Source: Seonamhaeicola sp. (GTDB lineage: Bacteria > Bacteroidota > Bacteroidia > Flavobacteriales > Flavobacteriaceae). From it: a stretch of 64,000 nucleotides of DNA. The notes beneath the pieces are model-generated. The model made no database searches. It had not been told where the DNA came from and worked only from the letters and a program-made list of their open reading frames with translations. The stretch lies in the NCBI RefSeq assembly GCF_028281565.1, contig NZ_JANQJQ010000013.1, forward strand, positions 210,558 to 274,557, written 5' to 3'. A program made the translations under genes and the position numbers. Shown here one piece after another: positions 17,773-26,483 of this stretch (position 1 is its first letter; the number at the start of each line of letters is the position of its first letter).

Positions 17773-19179
17773 ATGCAATCAAATAAAATATCTTTTAAAC
17801 AATTCATTCAATACTTCAAAATTGCGGTAACCGGTAAGGAGCAGGAGTTTACATCCGGCAGTATTCGCAGGGCGGTTTTTATGTTGTCTATTCCCATGAT
17901 CCTGGAAATGCTCATGGAATCCATTTTTGCTATTGTGGACATTATGTATGTGTCTAAAGTCAGCGTGAATGCCGTAGCCACTATTGGTTTAACAGAATCA
18001 GTCATTACACTGGTTTATGCCGTTGCCATTGGCTTAAGTATGGCAGCAACTGCCGTAGTGGCAAGACGTGTTGGAGAAACCGATATACAAGGGGCGTCAA
18101 ATGCAGCGGTTCAGGTAATTTTTCTGGGCATATTGGTGGCGGCCATTATAAGTGTGATCGGCATTTTATATCCAAAGGAAATATTGGGCCTAATGGGTGG
18201 AGAACCTGATCTAATTGAAGAAGGTTACGGTTATACACAAGTACTTTTGGGAGGTAACGTAACCATTATGTTGCTTTTTTTAATAAACGCCATATTCAGA
18301 GGTGCCGGGGATGCATCCATAGCAATGAAAGTGTTGATTGTTTCTAACGGGTTGAATATTATTCTGGATCCTATTTTTATTTTCGGATTAGGCCCTATTC
18401 CAGCTTATGGAGTTAAAGGTGCAGCAATTGCAACAACCATAGGCAGAGGAGTAGCCGTTGTATTTCAGTTAGTTGTTTTGTTCTACGGTTACGGTAAGAT
18501 TAAAATTGCTTTCAAGGATTTAGTACTTAGAATAGGGGTAATGTTTAATCTTATTAAAGTATCACTTGGTGGTATTGGGCAGTTTTTAATAGGTACATCA
18601 TCCTGGGTATTTTTAATGCGCATCATGAGTGAGTTTGGTAGTGAAGTATTGGCAGGCTATACTATCGCCATTCGCGTGATGATGTTCACTTTAATGCCGG
18701 CGTGGGGTATGAGTAATGCCGCAGCCACTTTGGTGGGGCAAAATTTGGGAGCTCAAAAACCGGACAGGGCAGAACTATCCGTTTGGAAAACGGGTAAGTA
18801 CAGTTCCATTTTTATGGGTTTTGTATCTATAATCTATTTGGTATTTGCTCCTCAAATCATTGTGCTTTTTAATGATACGCCCGATGTGGTCAAATACGGT
18901 AGTTTATGCTTGCGTGTTATAGCTGCCGGTTATGTGTTTTACGGTTACGGTATGGTGGTTATCAATGCGTTTAACGGGGCAGGTGATACCAAAACACCTA
19001 CCAAAATCAATTTTGTGTGTTTCTGGCTGTTACAGTTGCCGTTTGCTTATTTTATGGCGTTTAATTTAGATTTCGGACCCACAGGCGTATTTTGGGCCAT
19101 TACTTTAGCCGAAATTCTAATAGCAGTCATTGCTATTATCTGGTTTAGAAAAGGTGATTGGAAGCTGGTTAAGGTTTAA
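17773..19179 (+). CDS. MATE family efflux transporter
   Basis: The 468-residue protein has 12 predicted membrane helices in two related halves. It starts with a MATE-type entry (SIRRAVFMLSIPMILEMLMESIF) and has the family's VDIMYVSK-VNAVATIGL segment; the second half has the matching SWVFLMRIMSEFGSEVLAGYTIAIRV and AWGMSNAAATLVGQNLGA. MATE pumps export cationic drugs or metabolites in exchange for Na+ or H+. Its last four bases overlap the end of the convergent DUF2490 gene. Confidence 0.92.
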   Translation: MQSNKISFKQFIQYFKIAVTGKEQEFTSGSIRRAVFMLSIPMILEMLMESIFAIVDIMYVSKVSVNAVATIGLTESVITLVYAVAIGLSMAATAVVARRVGETDIQGASNAAVQVIFLGILVAAIISVIGILYPKEILGLMGGEPDLIEEGYGYTQVLLGGNVTIMLLFLINAIFRGAGDASIAMKVLIVSNGLNIILDPIFIFGLGPIPAYGVKGAAIATTIGRGVAVVFQLVVLFYGYGKIKIAFKDLVLRIGVMFNLIKVSLGGIGQFLIGTSSWVFLMRIMSEFGSEVLAGYTIAIRVMMFTLMPAWGMSNAAATLVGQNLGAQKPDRAELSVWKTGKYSSIFMGFVSIIYLVFAPQIIVLFNDTPDVVKYGSLCLRVIAAGYVFYGYGMVVINAFNGAGDTKTPTKINFVCFWLLQLPFAYFMAFNLDFGPTGVFWAITLAEILIAVIAIIWFRKGDWKLVKV

Positions 19180-19865
19180 CTTTTCTTATTCCTGAAATCA
19201 GCTTTATAAAATAAACTTAACTGCAATCTGTGTAAATTCATGCCTTTTATTTTTCTGTTCAGGTAACCTACCTGTAGGTTTGCCGATTTAAACACATTAA
19301 TACCTAAGGCACCATAAGCTCTGTTTTCATCAAAGCCATCATTCTTTTTAGTTTGAACGGTCCATATATACTCATTGTTCAATCTGATAAAGAATGTTTT
19401 GTTCAATGTTATTTTGGTTCCCAGTCTGTAGCGGAATCGGTTATGAAGTATGTCGTCCGTTGGTTCCGGTTTATCTAAAAAACGCTGCTCAAGTCTTATT
19501 CTGTGGTCAAAAGGCAGTTTTCCTAACTTGTGCTTGTAGCCAATTTGCTCAAACAGCCTGTTTTCATAAGTGTGGATTCCTTCTTTATTAAAACCACTAT
19601 CAATGTCCATAAAACCATAAGAAAGAGATGTGGTAAGCTTAGGAGACACATGATAATTTACAGCTATATTAGTAAATAAAAAGTTGAAATTATCGGCAAC
19701 TTCATAATGCCAGGACTGCACACAATTACTTAAACTAACTTTATCGGAAATTCTGTAAGTACCGCCGTAAGTGAACCAGGAACCCATTTGTTCCTCAACC
19801 GGAGCCTGAGCAAAAGAACTGTTCAAACTAAAAACAAGTATTATAAGGAAAATATATCGTTTCAT
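19176..19865 (-). CDS. DUF2490 outer-membrane-type protein
   Basis: The 229-residue product has a signal peptide (MKRYIFLIILVFSLNSSFAQ). The mature part alternates in the way of an outer-membrane beta-barrel and matches DUF2490: EEQMGSWFTYGGTYRI, HYEVADNFNFLFTNI, YRLGTKITLNKTFFIRLNNEY and a C-terminal aromatic strand LQLSLFYKAD. I start at the ATG at 19865 rather than an earlier in-frame one at 19901, because only this gives a signal peptide. Function unknown. It follows the SLC13 gene by 23 bp and may be co-transcribed. Confidence 0.8.
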   Translation of the reverse strand: MKRYIFLIILVFSLNSSFAQAPVEEQMGSWFTYGGTYRISDKVSLSNCVQSWHYEVADNFNFLFTNIAVNYHVSPKLTTSLSYGFMDIDSGFNKEGIHTYENRLFEQIGYKHKLGKLPFDHRIRLEQRFLDKPEPTDDILHNRFRYRLGTKITLNKTFFIRLNNEYIWTVQTKKNDGFDENRAYGALGINVFKSANLQVGYLNRKIKGMNLHRLQLSLFYKADFRNKKS

Positions 19866-19888
19866 TTTATCTGTTTTAGAGGTTTTAA

Positions 19889-21730
19889 TTAAAATGGCCA
19901 AATCATTGGAACCAGTAATAATGAAATAATTAAGAACAGTAATAAAAGTGGCGCCCCGACTTTTAGATAATTCATGAACTTGTATCCACCTGCTGTCATG
20001 ACCATAGCGTTTGTAGTTGTACCTATTGGTGTTAAAAATGCTGTTGATGCACTAATAGCTACTACTATCATAAATGGCTCCGGAGACAGGTTTAGCGAGC
20101 TTGCCGCTAATATGGCAATGGGTGCCATAAGTACCGCTGTTGCCGAGTTATTGATCACCTGACTAAAGGTTGTTGTTAACAGAAATACGCCGCCTAACAA
20201 TAGTGACGGATGTATAGCTCCTAAATAGTTAACCAGGCCATTGGCTATAACCTGAGCCGTTCCTGTTTTTTGTAGTGCTATACCCATTGGTATCATGGCT
20301 GCAATCATTACAACACTGGTCCAGCTAATACCTTTATACGCTTTTGCCATGGGAACACAGCCCGTAAGTAATATGATACCTGCGGATATTAAAGCGGCAA
20401 TTGAGCCCGGTACTATCTTAAAGACCATAAATACGATCATAAGTAATAATGATGCCATTGCTATATAAGATTTGTAGTTCAGGCTTTCAACGTTTTTAGC
20501 CATACCTTCGGGACTACCACAGATCACCAGGTTTTCGTGCTGTTTTTTAAGGTCTTCAATACTATCCCAGGTACCCCTCAACAAAAAGGCATCACCTACT
20601 TTAACTCTTATTTCTTTTTCTAATAAAGGGGTATGGTTTCTGGAGACTGCCAGGAGTTGAATACCAAATCGTTTGAAATATTCACCCAATTTATATTTTC
20701 TGCCAACTAACATGGAGTTAGGGTTTACAATAACCTCAGTCATACCAACCTCCTGATTAATAAGGTTATGTTTCAACTCATCGGTTGTTTCCGGTTCAAG
20801 AGGTAATAACCCTAATCTAAAACGGATCATAATGCGGTTTATAGCCTCGGTATCACCTTTTACGGTTATAATATCATGATATCTTAGTTTGGTATCTAAA
20901 TCCGGAAACTCTTCAAACTTAGGATACCCCTTTAACACATTGGGGTGCCTTCTTTTAAGTCTTATTATGGTCACATTGAACGCTTCTTCAAAGTCCCATT
21001 TTTTGATCTTGGTATTGATTAAAGGAGACAATGATCTGATACGTAACCTATAGTAATCATCATCTATTTTATAGGCTCCAATCCAGTTGTGTAGTGTAGA
21101 TTCAATGTTTACAGGTTTGTTATTTGTTTTGTTCTTTGGCAACAACTTATAGCCAATATACCTGAAGTATAAAAGTGCTATGATTAAAAGAGGTAAACCG
21201 ATCAGCCCGAATTCAAAGAAAGAGAAGCCTTCCAAATCGGCTTCAACCAAAGCATTACTGGCAATAATGTTAGGAGGTGTACCTGTTAAGGTTAGCAAAC
21301 CACCGGTGTTAGAACCAAAAGCAACCGGCATTAACATTTTAGATGGTAAGGTCCCAATACTCCAGGCAGAAGAAATTGTAAGCGGCATTAAGGTGGCAAC
21401 AGTACCGGTGTTACTCACAAAACCGGAAAGGACACCGGCACCTAAACTTACTATGACCAGTAATTTGGGGACGCTCTTACCGGCCCATTCCACAAATTTC
21501 TTACCCGCCATGGCTGTCCAGCCGGTTTGGGCAATACCTTCACCAATAATAAAAAGAGCGGCAATCATGATAACGGTTGGGTTACTGAATCCGCTCAATG
21601 TTTCGGGAGCCGTTAAAATGCCGGTCAGGTATAAGCTTATCATTGATATCAGAGCAACAATATCGGGAGTGAACTTTCCCCAGACAAAGAGTCCGATAGT
21701 CACAACTAATATGAAGAGCATTAAGTACAT
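19889..21730 (-). CDS. SLC13-family permease (DASS type) with RCK_C domains
   Basis: The 613-residue protein has an N-terminal group of membrane helices with the DASS pattern (NTGTVATLMPLTIS, LTGTPPNIIASNAL), a central soluble part (about 205-390) that looks like two TrkA_C/RCK_C domains (for example EVIVNPNSMLVGRKYKLGEYF), and a second membrane half with NNSATAVLMAPIAILA and SASTAFLTPIGTTTNAMV. These two SNT-like motifs bind Na+ and substrate. The transported anion (dicarboxylate or sulfate) cannot be told. An ATGAC/GTCAT palindrome lies 92-105 bp upstream. Confidence 0.88.
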   Translation of the reverse strand: MYLMLFILVVTIGLFVWGKFTPDIVALISMISLYLTGILTAPETLSGFSNPTVIMIAALFIIGEGIAQTGWTAMAGKKFVEWAGKSVPKLLVIVSLGAGVLSGFVSNTGTVATLMPLTISSAWSIGTLPSKMLMPVAFGSNTGGLLTLTGTPPNIIASNALVEADLEGFSFFEFGLIGLPLLIIALLYFRYIGYKLLPKNKTNNKPVNIESTLHNWIGAYKIDDDYYRLRIRSLSPLINTKIKKWDFEEAFNVTIIRLKRRHPNVLKGYPKFEEFPDLDTKLRYHDIITVKGDTEAINRIMIRFRLGLLPLEPETTDELKHNLINQEVGMTEVIVNPNSMLVGRKYKLGEYFKRFGIQLLAVSRNHTPLLEKEIRVKVGDAFLLRGTWDSIEDLKKQHENLVICGSPEGMAKNVESLNYKSYIAMASLLLMIVFMVFKIVPGSIAALISAGIILLTGCVPMAKAYKGISWTSVVMIAAMIPMGIALQKTGTAQVIANGLVNYLGAIHPSLLLGGVFLLTTTFSQVINNSATAVLMAPIAILAASSLNLSPEPFMIVVAISASTAFLTPIGTTTNAMVMTAGGYKFMNYLKVGAPLLLLFLIISLLLVPMIWPF

Positions 21731-21821
21731 AGTTTTTAGTGTTTTCTTGTTAACTTTTTTTGATTGGTTTCCTTGTAAATAAATTACATGGTAAAATTAC
21801 CACCCAGTACCCCTTATAATT

Positions 21822-21835
21822 ATGACTAATGTCAT
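21822..21835. promoter_or_regulatory. Palindrome ATGACTAATGTCAT upstream of SLC13 gene
   Basis: Five-base arms with a 4-base centre, about 92 bp before the SLC13 start. The TGTCAT core recurs in the leader of nrfH at 60587-60637. A CRP/FNR-type operator is one possibility, with low certainty. Confidence 0.3.
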
Positions 21836-21885
21836 ACTTTTGGGCATCCCTTTATTTTTCAATAATTGTTATATTTAGCATATAA

Positions 21886-21948
21886 AAATTAAAGAAAGTG
21901 CTAACGAAGACGTTTTCGTAATTATGAGTTTTACGAGTTCTTTAATTT
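21886..21948. other. Inverted repeat in leader region of bshB1
   Basis: Perfect 11-base arms AAATTAAAGAA (21886-21896) and TTCTTTAATTT (21938-21948) enclose a smaller CGAA...TTCG hairpin. A second hairpin GCCCTAATTTTAGGGC lies at 22005-22020, 33 bp before the bshB1 ATG. Whether these are DNA operators or RNA structure is unknown. Confidence 0.55.
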
Positions 21949-22004
21949 CTTTTGAGGAATAGGAAACAGAAACCTTAAAAAACACCTTAAAAATTTAAAG
22001 TATA

Positions 22005-22020
22005 GCCCTAATTTTAGGGC
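22005..22020 (+). promoter_or_regulatory. Short hairpin 33 bp before bshB1 start
   Basis: GCCCTAATTTTAGGGC is a perfect 7-bp stem. It has no U-tract after it, so an attenuator or translational element is more likely than a terminator. Confidence 0.4.
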
Positions 22021-22053
22021 AGATTTCATTATTTATGTGTAGAAATTGAAACT

Positions 22054-22776
22054 ATGAAACTAGATATTCTTGCCATAGGGGCCCATCCGGACGATGTTGA
22101 ATTAGGTTGTGGAGCAACCATAGCTAAAGAGATCGCTAATGGTAAAAAAGTGGGCATTGTAGATTTGACAAGAGGAGAATTGGGAACACGGGGAACTGCG
22201 GAAACCAGAGCTACTGAATCCGAAGAAGCCAGAAAGATCTTAGGAGCTGTTATAAGGTTGAATATGGGATTTGCTGATGGCTTTTTTGTAAATGATAAGT
22301 ACCATCAAATAGAACTTATTAAAGTGATACGCAATTACAGACCGGATATAGTTTTGTGTAATGCTGTTGAAGACAGGCATATTGACCACGGAAGGGGAAG
22401 TAAACTGTTAAGCGACGCCTGTTTTTTAAGTGGTTTGGTCAAGATTGGTACTAAGGCTGAAGATGCTGATGGCTGGCAGGAACCATGGCGCCCCAAACAG
22501 GTGTATCATTACATACAATGGAACAATTTGGAACCTGATTTTGTGGTTGACGTCTCAGGGTTTATCGATAAAAAGATGGAAGCTGTTTTAGCGTATAAAA
22601 CACAATTCTTTGACACCCATAGTAAAGAACCGGAAACGCCTATATCAAGTAAAAACTTTAAGGACAGTATAAAATACAGGGCACGAGATCTGGGGCGTTT
22701 GATAGGTGTGGAATATGCCGAAGGTTTTAATGTAGAGCGTTACGTGGCTGTAGATAGTTTATACGATTTGAAATAA
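22054..22776 (+). CDS. bshB1: Bacillithiol biosynthesis deacetylase BshB1
   Basis: The 240-residue protein is an LmbE-like zinc deacetylase: LAIGAHPDDVELGCGATI (zinc His-Asp-Asp, about residues 6-23), DLTRGELGTRGTAETRATES, RPDIVLCNAVEDRHIDHGRGS (catalytic and zinc His) and the family's C-terminal LAYKTQF. In the bacillithiol pathway it removes acetyl from GlcNAc-malate before cysteine addition. The GELGTRGTAETR pattern and length fit BshB1 better than MshB or other LmbE proteins. bshA and bshC were not seen here. Confidence 0.92.
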   Translation: MKLDILAIGAHPDDVELGCGATIAKEIANGKKVGIVDLTRGELGTRGTAETRATESEEARKILGAVIRLNMGFADGFFVNDKYHQIELIKVIRNYRPDIVLCNAVEDRHIDHGRGSKLLSDACFLSGLVKIGTKAEDADGWQEPWRPKQVYHYIQWNNLEPDFVVDVSGFIDKKMEAVLAYKTQFFDTHSKEPETPISSKNFKDSIKYRARDLGRLIGVEYAEGFNVERYVAVDSLYDLK

Positions 22777-22874
22777 AGAACGGAACATTTCTTGCTTAAA
22801 ATATTAAAAAAGTCTTTGCAGAAAAACCGAAATCCGTTACATTTGCACTCGCATTGTAAAATGCGGTTTACATG

Positions 22875-22948
22875 GTGGTTGTAGCTCAGTTGGTTAGAGC
22901 GCCTGATTGTGGTTCAGGAGGTCGTCGGTTCGAGACCGATCTTCCACC
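22875..22948 (+). tRNA. tRNA-His (GTG)
   Basis: The cloverleaf is clear: D-arm GCTC...GAGC, anticodon arm CCTGA-TTGTGGT-TCAGG with anticodon GTG, T-arm GTCGG-TTCGAGA-CCGAT. A G precedes position 1 (22874), as tRNA-His needs G-1, and pairs with the discriminator C at 22948. CCA is not encoded. The acceptor stem GTGGTTG/CTTCCAC appears to have two adjacent U-U mismatches, which is odd. The 3' end is duplicated at 23035. Confidence 0.95.
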
Positions 22949-22951
22949 CAA

Positions 22952-22988
22952 AACAAAAGCCTCTCCTTTTTGGAGGGGCTTCTTTTGT
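22952..22988 (+). terminator. Terminator after tRNA-His
   Basis: Stem ACAAAAGCCTCTCC / GGAGGGGCTTCTTTTGT with a T-rich loop, beginning 4 bases after the tRNA. A second near-copy with a changed loop lies at 23055-23092. Confidence 0.85.
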
Positions 22989-23034
22989 ACATAGGATAAT
23001 CGGTCGAGAAGTTTATACTGAGCGCAGTCGAAGT

Positions 23035-23068
23035 GAGACCGATCTTCCACCCAAAACAAAAGCCTCTC
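23035..23068 (+). repeat. Duplicated tRNA-His 3' end (att-like direct repeat)
   Basis: This 34-base sequence is identical to 22932-22965, which covers the end of the T-arm, the acceptor strand and the start of the terminator. The 69-bp spacer between copies holds a REP-like sequence (22993-23034). Such a tRNA 3' copy is what integrative elements leave behind; a local duplication is also possible. Confidence 0.85.
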
Positions 23069-23092
23069 GTTTATGCGAGGGGCTTCTTTTGT
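23055..23092. terminator. Second terminator hairpin, near-copy of the tRNA terminator
   Basis: Stem ACAAAAGCCTCTCG / CGAGGGGCTTCTTTTGT. It is 11 bp beyond the end of the minus-strand M28 gene, so it probably ends transcription from both sides. Confidence 0.8.
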
Positions 23093-23102
23093 ATTAAAAA
23101 CT

Positions 23103-24128
23103 TTATTTTTTCTCTTTCTTTTCATCCAGTTCAATACGTGCCTCTCTGTTCGCTAATTCCCAGGCGGTATAAAAAATCAATTTGGCCCGGGTTGCCAGAA
23201 GTTCGTACTCAATCTTATCAGGCGTATCGGTTGGCTTGTGATAATCAGCATGGGTACCATTGAAATAGAAGATTACCGGGATATTATTTTTGGCAAAATT
23301 GTAATGGTCTGACCTGTAATAAAATCGGTTGGGGTCATTATCGGCATTATAAGTATAATCAAATTTCATATTGATATACTCTTTATTAACAGCCTCTGAT
23401 ACCTCGTGCAATTCTTTACTTAATTTATCTGATCCGATCAGGTATAAATAATTTGGATTGTTTTCATGTTTTGGATCGATTCTTCCAATCATATCTATAT
23501 TCAAATTAGCAACGGTGTTTTTCAAAGGAAAAACAGGGTCAACATCGGTATAATAACGTGATCCGAAAAGGCCAATCTCTTCACCGGTAACATGTAAAAA
23601 TAAGATAGAACGTTTTGGTCCGTGGCCTTTATCGGCAGCTTTTTTGAACGCTTCTGCAATTTCAATGATCGCCACTGTGCCTGAACCGTCATCATCAGCC
23701 CCATTATTAACTTCTCCAAATTTGGAAATACCGATGTGGTCCAGGTGCGCCGAAATAACAAGGACTTCTTCCGGTTTTTCAGACCCTTTGATGTATGCCA
23801 ATACATTTTCCGAAGCTTTAATGCCCCCTCTAAAGAATGACTCCGGAATTTCCTGAAAATAATCCCCTTCACTTATGGGCGAAGGAATACCATTAGCCAC
23901 ATACTGGTCCTTAATAAACGCTACTGCCTTCTTTTGTCCGGGTTCCCCTGTTTTCCTGCCTTCGTATGCATCCGAGGCATAGGTATAGAGCATTTCTTTC
24001 AACTCATCTGCTGTAATGGTGTTAGCATAGTCTACCGGATTAGCCGCTTTGTTATTGTCTTTATTTTTTGAAGAACTACATGCCGCAATTAAACATGCCG
24101 TAAAAAATAATAATGTTATTTTTCGCAT
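23103..24128 (-). CDS. M28 family zinc aminopeptidase-type lipoprotein (copy 2)
   Basis: The 341-residue product has a lipobox LIAACSSSK near residue 16. The catalytic domain carries the M28 zinc ligands: ISAHLDHIG (His), NNGADDDGSGTVA (bridging Asp), TGEEIGLFGS (catalytic and metal Glu), NLNIDMIGRID (Asp) and TDTPDKIEYELL downstream of HADYHKPTD (His). It is a close paralogue of the gene just upstream (24193-25245); the two likely arose by tandem duplication. It is probably a periplasmic or surface exopeptidase that supplies amino acids. Confidence 0.88.
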   Translation of the reverse strand: MRKITLLFFTACLIAACSSSKNKDNNKAANPVDYANTITADELKEMLYTYASDAYEGRKTGEPGQKKAVAFIKDQYVANGIPSPISEGDYFQEIPESFFRGGIKASENVLAYIKGSEKPEEVLVISAHLDHIGISKFGEVNNGADDDGSGTVAIIEIAEAFKKAADKGHGPKRSILFLHVTGEEIGLFGSRYYTDVDPVFPLKNTVANLNIDMIGRIDPKHENNPNYLYLIGSDKLSKELHEVSEAVNKEYINMKFDYTYNADNDPNRFYYRSDHYNFAKNNIPVIFYFNGTHADYHKPTDTPDKIEYELLATRAKLIFYTAWELANREARIELDEKKEKK

Positions 24129-24155
24129 ATTATCTCAACTTTTTAAGCTGCTATA

Positions 24156-24187
24156 ATACAAAAAAAGCCTTTATTAAAAGGCTTTCT
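24156..24187 (-). terminator. Terminator between the two M28 genes
   Basis: On the minus strand AAAGCCTTTT-AATA-AAAGGCTTTTTTT, a short stem with a T-run, 8 bp after the stop of the upstream M28 gene. The downstream copy therefore probably has its own promoter or relies on read-through. Confidence 0.75.
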
Positions 24188-24192
24188 TCGGT

Positions 24193-25245
24193 TTATTTTA
24201 ACAGTTCATTATCTTCGTCCAAAACGATTCTGTGTTCCTGGTTCGCTATTTGCCAGGCAGTAGCAAATACCAGTTGAGCTCTCCTTTGTAGTAACGGATA
24301 ATCAATCTTATCAGGAGTATCTGTGGGTTTGTGATAATCGGCATGCTCACCATTAAAGTAGAAAATTACCGGAACACCTTTTGTCGCAAAATTGTAATGG
24401 TCTGACCTTGAATAATAGTTGTTACTTTCCCGTAGGGCATTGTATTTATAATCAAGATAAATATTGAAATAGGCCTCATTAACTTTTTCAGAGAGATAGT
24501 GTAATTCTTTGCTCAATCTATCTGAGCCAATTAAATAGATGTAGTCTTTGTTGTTTGTGTGTAAATCATCAACCCTTCCAATCATATCAATATTAAGGTC
24601 GGCAACCGTATTTTCAATAGGAAAAGCAGGATACATGGTATAGTATTCCGAGCCCTTTTTCCCTAATTCCTCAGCCGTAAAGTGAAGAAATAAAATGCTT
24701 CGTTTCGGGCCAAAACCTTCTTTTTTTGCTGTGTTAAAGGCCTGAGCCATTTCCATAAGGGCTACAGTGCCCGAACCATCGTCATCTGCTCCGTTGTTAA
24801 TTTGTCCGTCGTCTTCAATTCCCAAATGATCCAAATGTGCAGATATAACCACTATTTCATCCGGCTTTTCCGAACCTTCAATAAAAGCTAAAACATTGTC
24901 TGTATCTTTTGTATTATTATTGAAGAAACCTGACGGAATGGTTTGAAAATAATTATCACCACCATAAGCAGATTCTATGTGTTCATTTTGGTAATACGTT
25001 TTTAAAAAATTAGCGGCTAATTGGTGCCCTTTTTCCCCGGCTTCCCTACCTTCAAACTCGTCCGAAGAAAAGGTGTAAAGATGTGTTTTTAATTCTTCGG
25101 ATGTTATGGTATTAGCATATTTTACTACTGCCGCACTATCCACCAGTTGAATACTGTCTTTCAGGTTTTGAATTTTTGTAGTGTATCTTGGTGTGGCACA
25201 AGTGCCTACTAAGGTGAATGCAAAGAGTATGCAAAAGGTTTTCAT
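24193..25245 (-). CDS. M28 family zinc aminopeptidase-type lipoprotein (copy 1)
   Basis: The 350-residue product has a lipobox LVGTC near residue 15. Zinc-site motifs match those of its neighbour: ISAHLDHLGIED, NNGADDDGSGTVALME, FTAEELGKKGSEYY, NLNIDMIGRVD and HADYHKPTDTPDKIDY. Throughout, the two proteins differ mostly in surface residues (for example GYGP-like loop KEGFGPKRSILFLHF here and KGHGPKRSILFLHV there). Roles are presumably similar, with somewhat different substrate range. Confidence 0.88.
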   Translation of the reverse strand: MKTFCILFAFTLVGTCATPRYTTKIQNLKDSIQLVDSAAVVKYANTITSEELKTHLYTFSSDEFEGREAGEKGHQLAANFLKTYYQNEHIESAYGGDNYFQTIPSGFFNNNTKDTDNVLAFIEGSEKPDEIVVISAHLDHLGIEDDGQINNGADDDGSGTVALMEMAQAFNTAKKEGFGPKRSILFLHFTAEELGKKGSEYYTMYPAFPIENTVADLNIDMIGRVDDLHTNNKDYIYLIGSDRLSKELHYLSEKVNEAYFNIYLDYKYNALRESNNYYSRSDHYNFATKGVPVIFYFNGEHADYHKPTDTPDKIDYPLLQRRAQLVFATAWQIANQEHRIVLDEDNELLK

Positions 25246-25352
25246 CTGTGATTAGTCAGTTTTAGTGTCAGATGGATTAATAGGCTATTTTATGGCTTAC
25301 TAATTTTAGTCTTGCCAAATATACAAATAACCGGGAAAAGCTTGCCTTATAA

Positions 25353-25715
25353 TTAGAGATCTTCTATTTCCGTTGCATCCATGTCAAACTCATCTGCGTC
25401 TATGCCTTCCAACTCTTTAATAGCGTCTTCTTCTGATTTGATTTCAGTGGCTTCCAACGCTTTGGTGTCAGCTACTTCGGTTTTTGTGAATACGGCTTTG
25501 TAAGTGGTTATTGCTAATGCCATAATGGTTAAAAAGAAAGTGAATTGAATAATCTTTTTTACTTGTCCGGTTTTTTTTGAAAAATAAAAAGCCAGGAGTC
25601 CAAAAACAAGCGCTAAAACAGAAGGGATTATGGCTAAATTGGAAGCAGGTAAAACCGCTAATGAGATTGCTAAAAACGAAGCAATTATTGCTAATATTGT
25701 GAAAAGTCTTCTCAT
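25353..25715 (-). CDS. Small membrane protein with acidic tail, unknown
   Basis: The 120-residue protein has two or three hydrophobic helices (about 5-22, 27-45 and 55-72) and a strongly acidic tail rich in Asp and Glu (residues 85-120). No family was recognised. It lies 3 bp after the DUF3108 gene and so belongs to its operon; a role in the same envelope function is possible. A 107-bp AT-rich gap follows. Confidence 0.65.
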   Translation of the reverse strand: MRRLFTILAIIASFLAISLAVLPASNLAIIPSVLALVFGLLAFYFSKKTGQVKKIIQFTFFLTIMALAITTYKAVFTKTEVADTKALEATEIKSEEDAIKELEGIDADEFDMDATEIEDL

Positions 25716-25718
25716 AAT

Positions 25719-26483
25719 TTAAGATTTTAATCCGGTAGCCGATTTAATTTTTAACTCGCCGTTTCCAACGGGAATTTTAAATGTTCCGTAAACCATTATT
25801 TTGTTAGCGTCAGCGGTAAGCCATAGTAAATTATTATTACTGCCCTCTAAAACTTTTGATTGACTACCTATTGAAATTTTATAGCAGGTCTTTTTACCAA
25901 TAGCAGTATTAATAGTTTCTTTGCCCAGGTACGTAATAGATGCTTTGGTCTCTTTTCTGTCAAAAACAATAGTGACTGTTTTTCTTTCTCCCTTTTGCAT
26001 GGATTCGTAATTAAATAACCTGATATGGTACAAAGTGGAAACGATATCTTTGGTTCCGGGGTTAAACTTAAAATCCTTGTTTTCAACCTGATTGTTCTTT
26101 TTGGTTTGTACGGATTTGATCGTTTTGGTTTTATTACTGAAAGTGTATTTCATGGCTTTAAAATAACTACCTTCATTAATGTTTCGTTTGTATAGATACG
26201 GCGTTAAGGTTTTTGGGTTTACATAGCTTTCATACAGATCCCTGATCTTAAAAAAATGGTCCCATTTGCTATAAGTGGCCGCTGTACATTTCAATCTTAA
26301 AAGTGTCGCTTTAGAGGTTTGCACATTACTGGTTTCCATAGTTACCTGGGCAATATCATTAAGGATCCCTGACATGTTGTATGAAGCCGTATAAACAAGC
26401 TTTTCACCCGGAGCTATAGCAGTATTTTGAGCGTTTACGGAGCCAGACCATAAAAAAATGAGTAGGAGTAGAATACGCGTCAT
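25719..26483 (-). CDS. DUF3108 family exported protein
   Basis: The 254-residue product starts with a signal peptide (MTRILLLLIFLWSGSVNAQ). It has DUF3108 features: APGEKLVYTASYNMSG at the N-terminus, IRDLYESYVNPKTLTPYLYKR in the middle, GTKDIVSTLYHIRLF and TVTIVFDRKETKASITYLGKE. I choose the ATG at 26483, since the longer open frame (from 26540) has no signal peptide at its start. DUF3108 proteins are periplasmic, of unknown function. Confidence 0.82.
   Translation of the reverse strand: MTRILLLLIFLWSGSVNAQNTAIAPGEKLVYTASYNMSGILNDIAQVTMETSNVQTSKATLLRLKCTAATYSKWDHFFKIRDLYESYVNPKTLTPYLYKRNINEGSYFKAMKYTFSNKTKTIKSVQTKKNNQVENKDFKFNPGTKDIVSTLYHIRLFNYESMQKGERKTVTIVFDRKETKASITYLGKETINTAIGKKTCYKISIGSQSKVLEGSNNNLLWLTADANKIMVYGTFKIPVGNGELKIKSATGLKS

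Noticed and set aside
21180..21782. 200-codon open frame opposite the SLC13 gene
   Set aside because: It lies antisense to a well-supported gene with clear motifs and has no recognisable domain.
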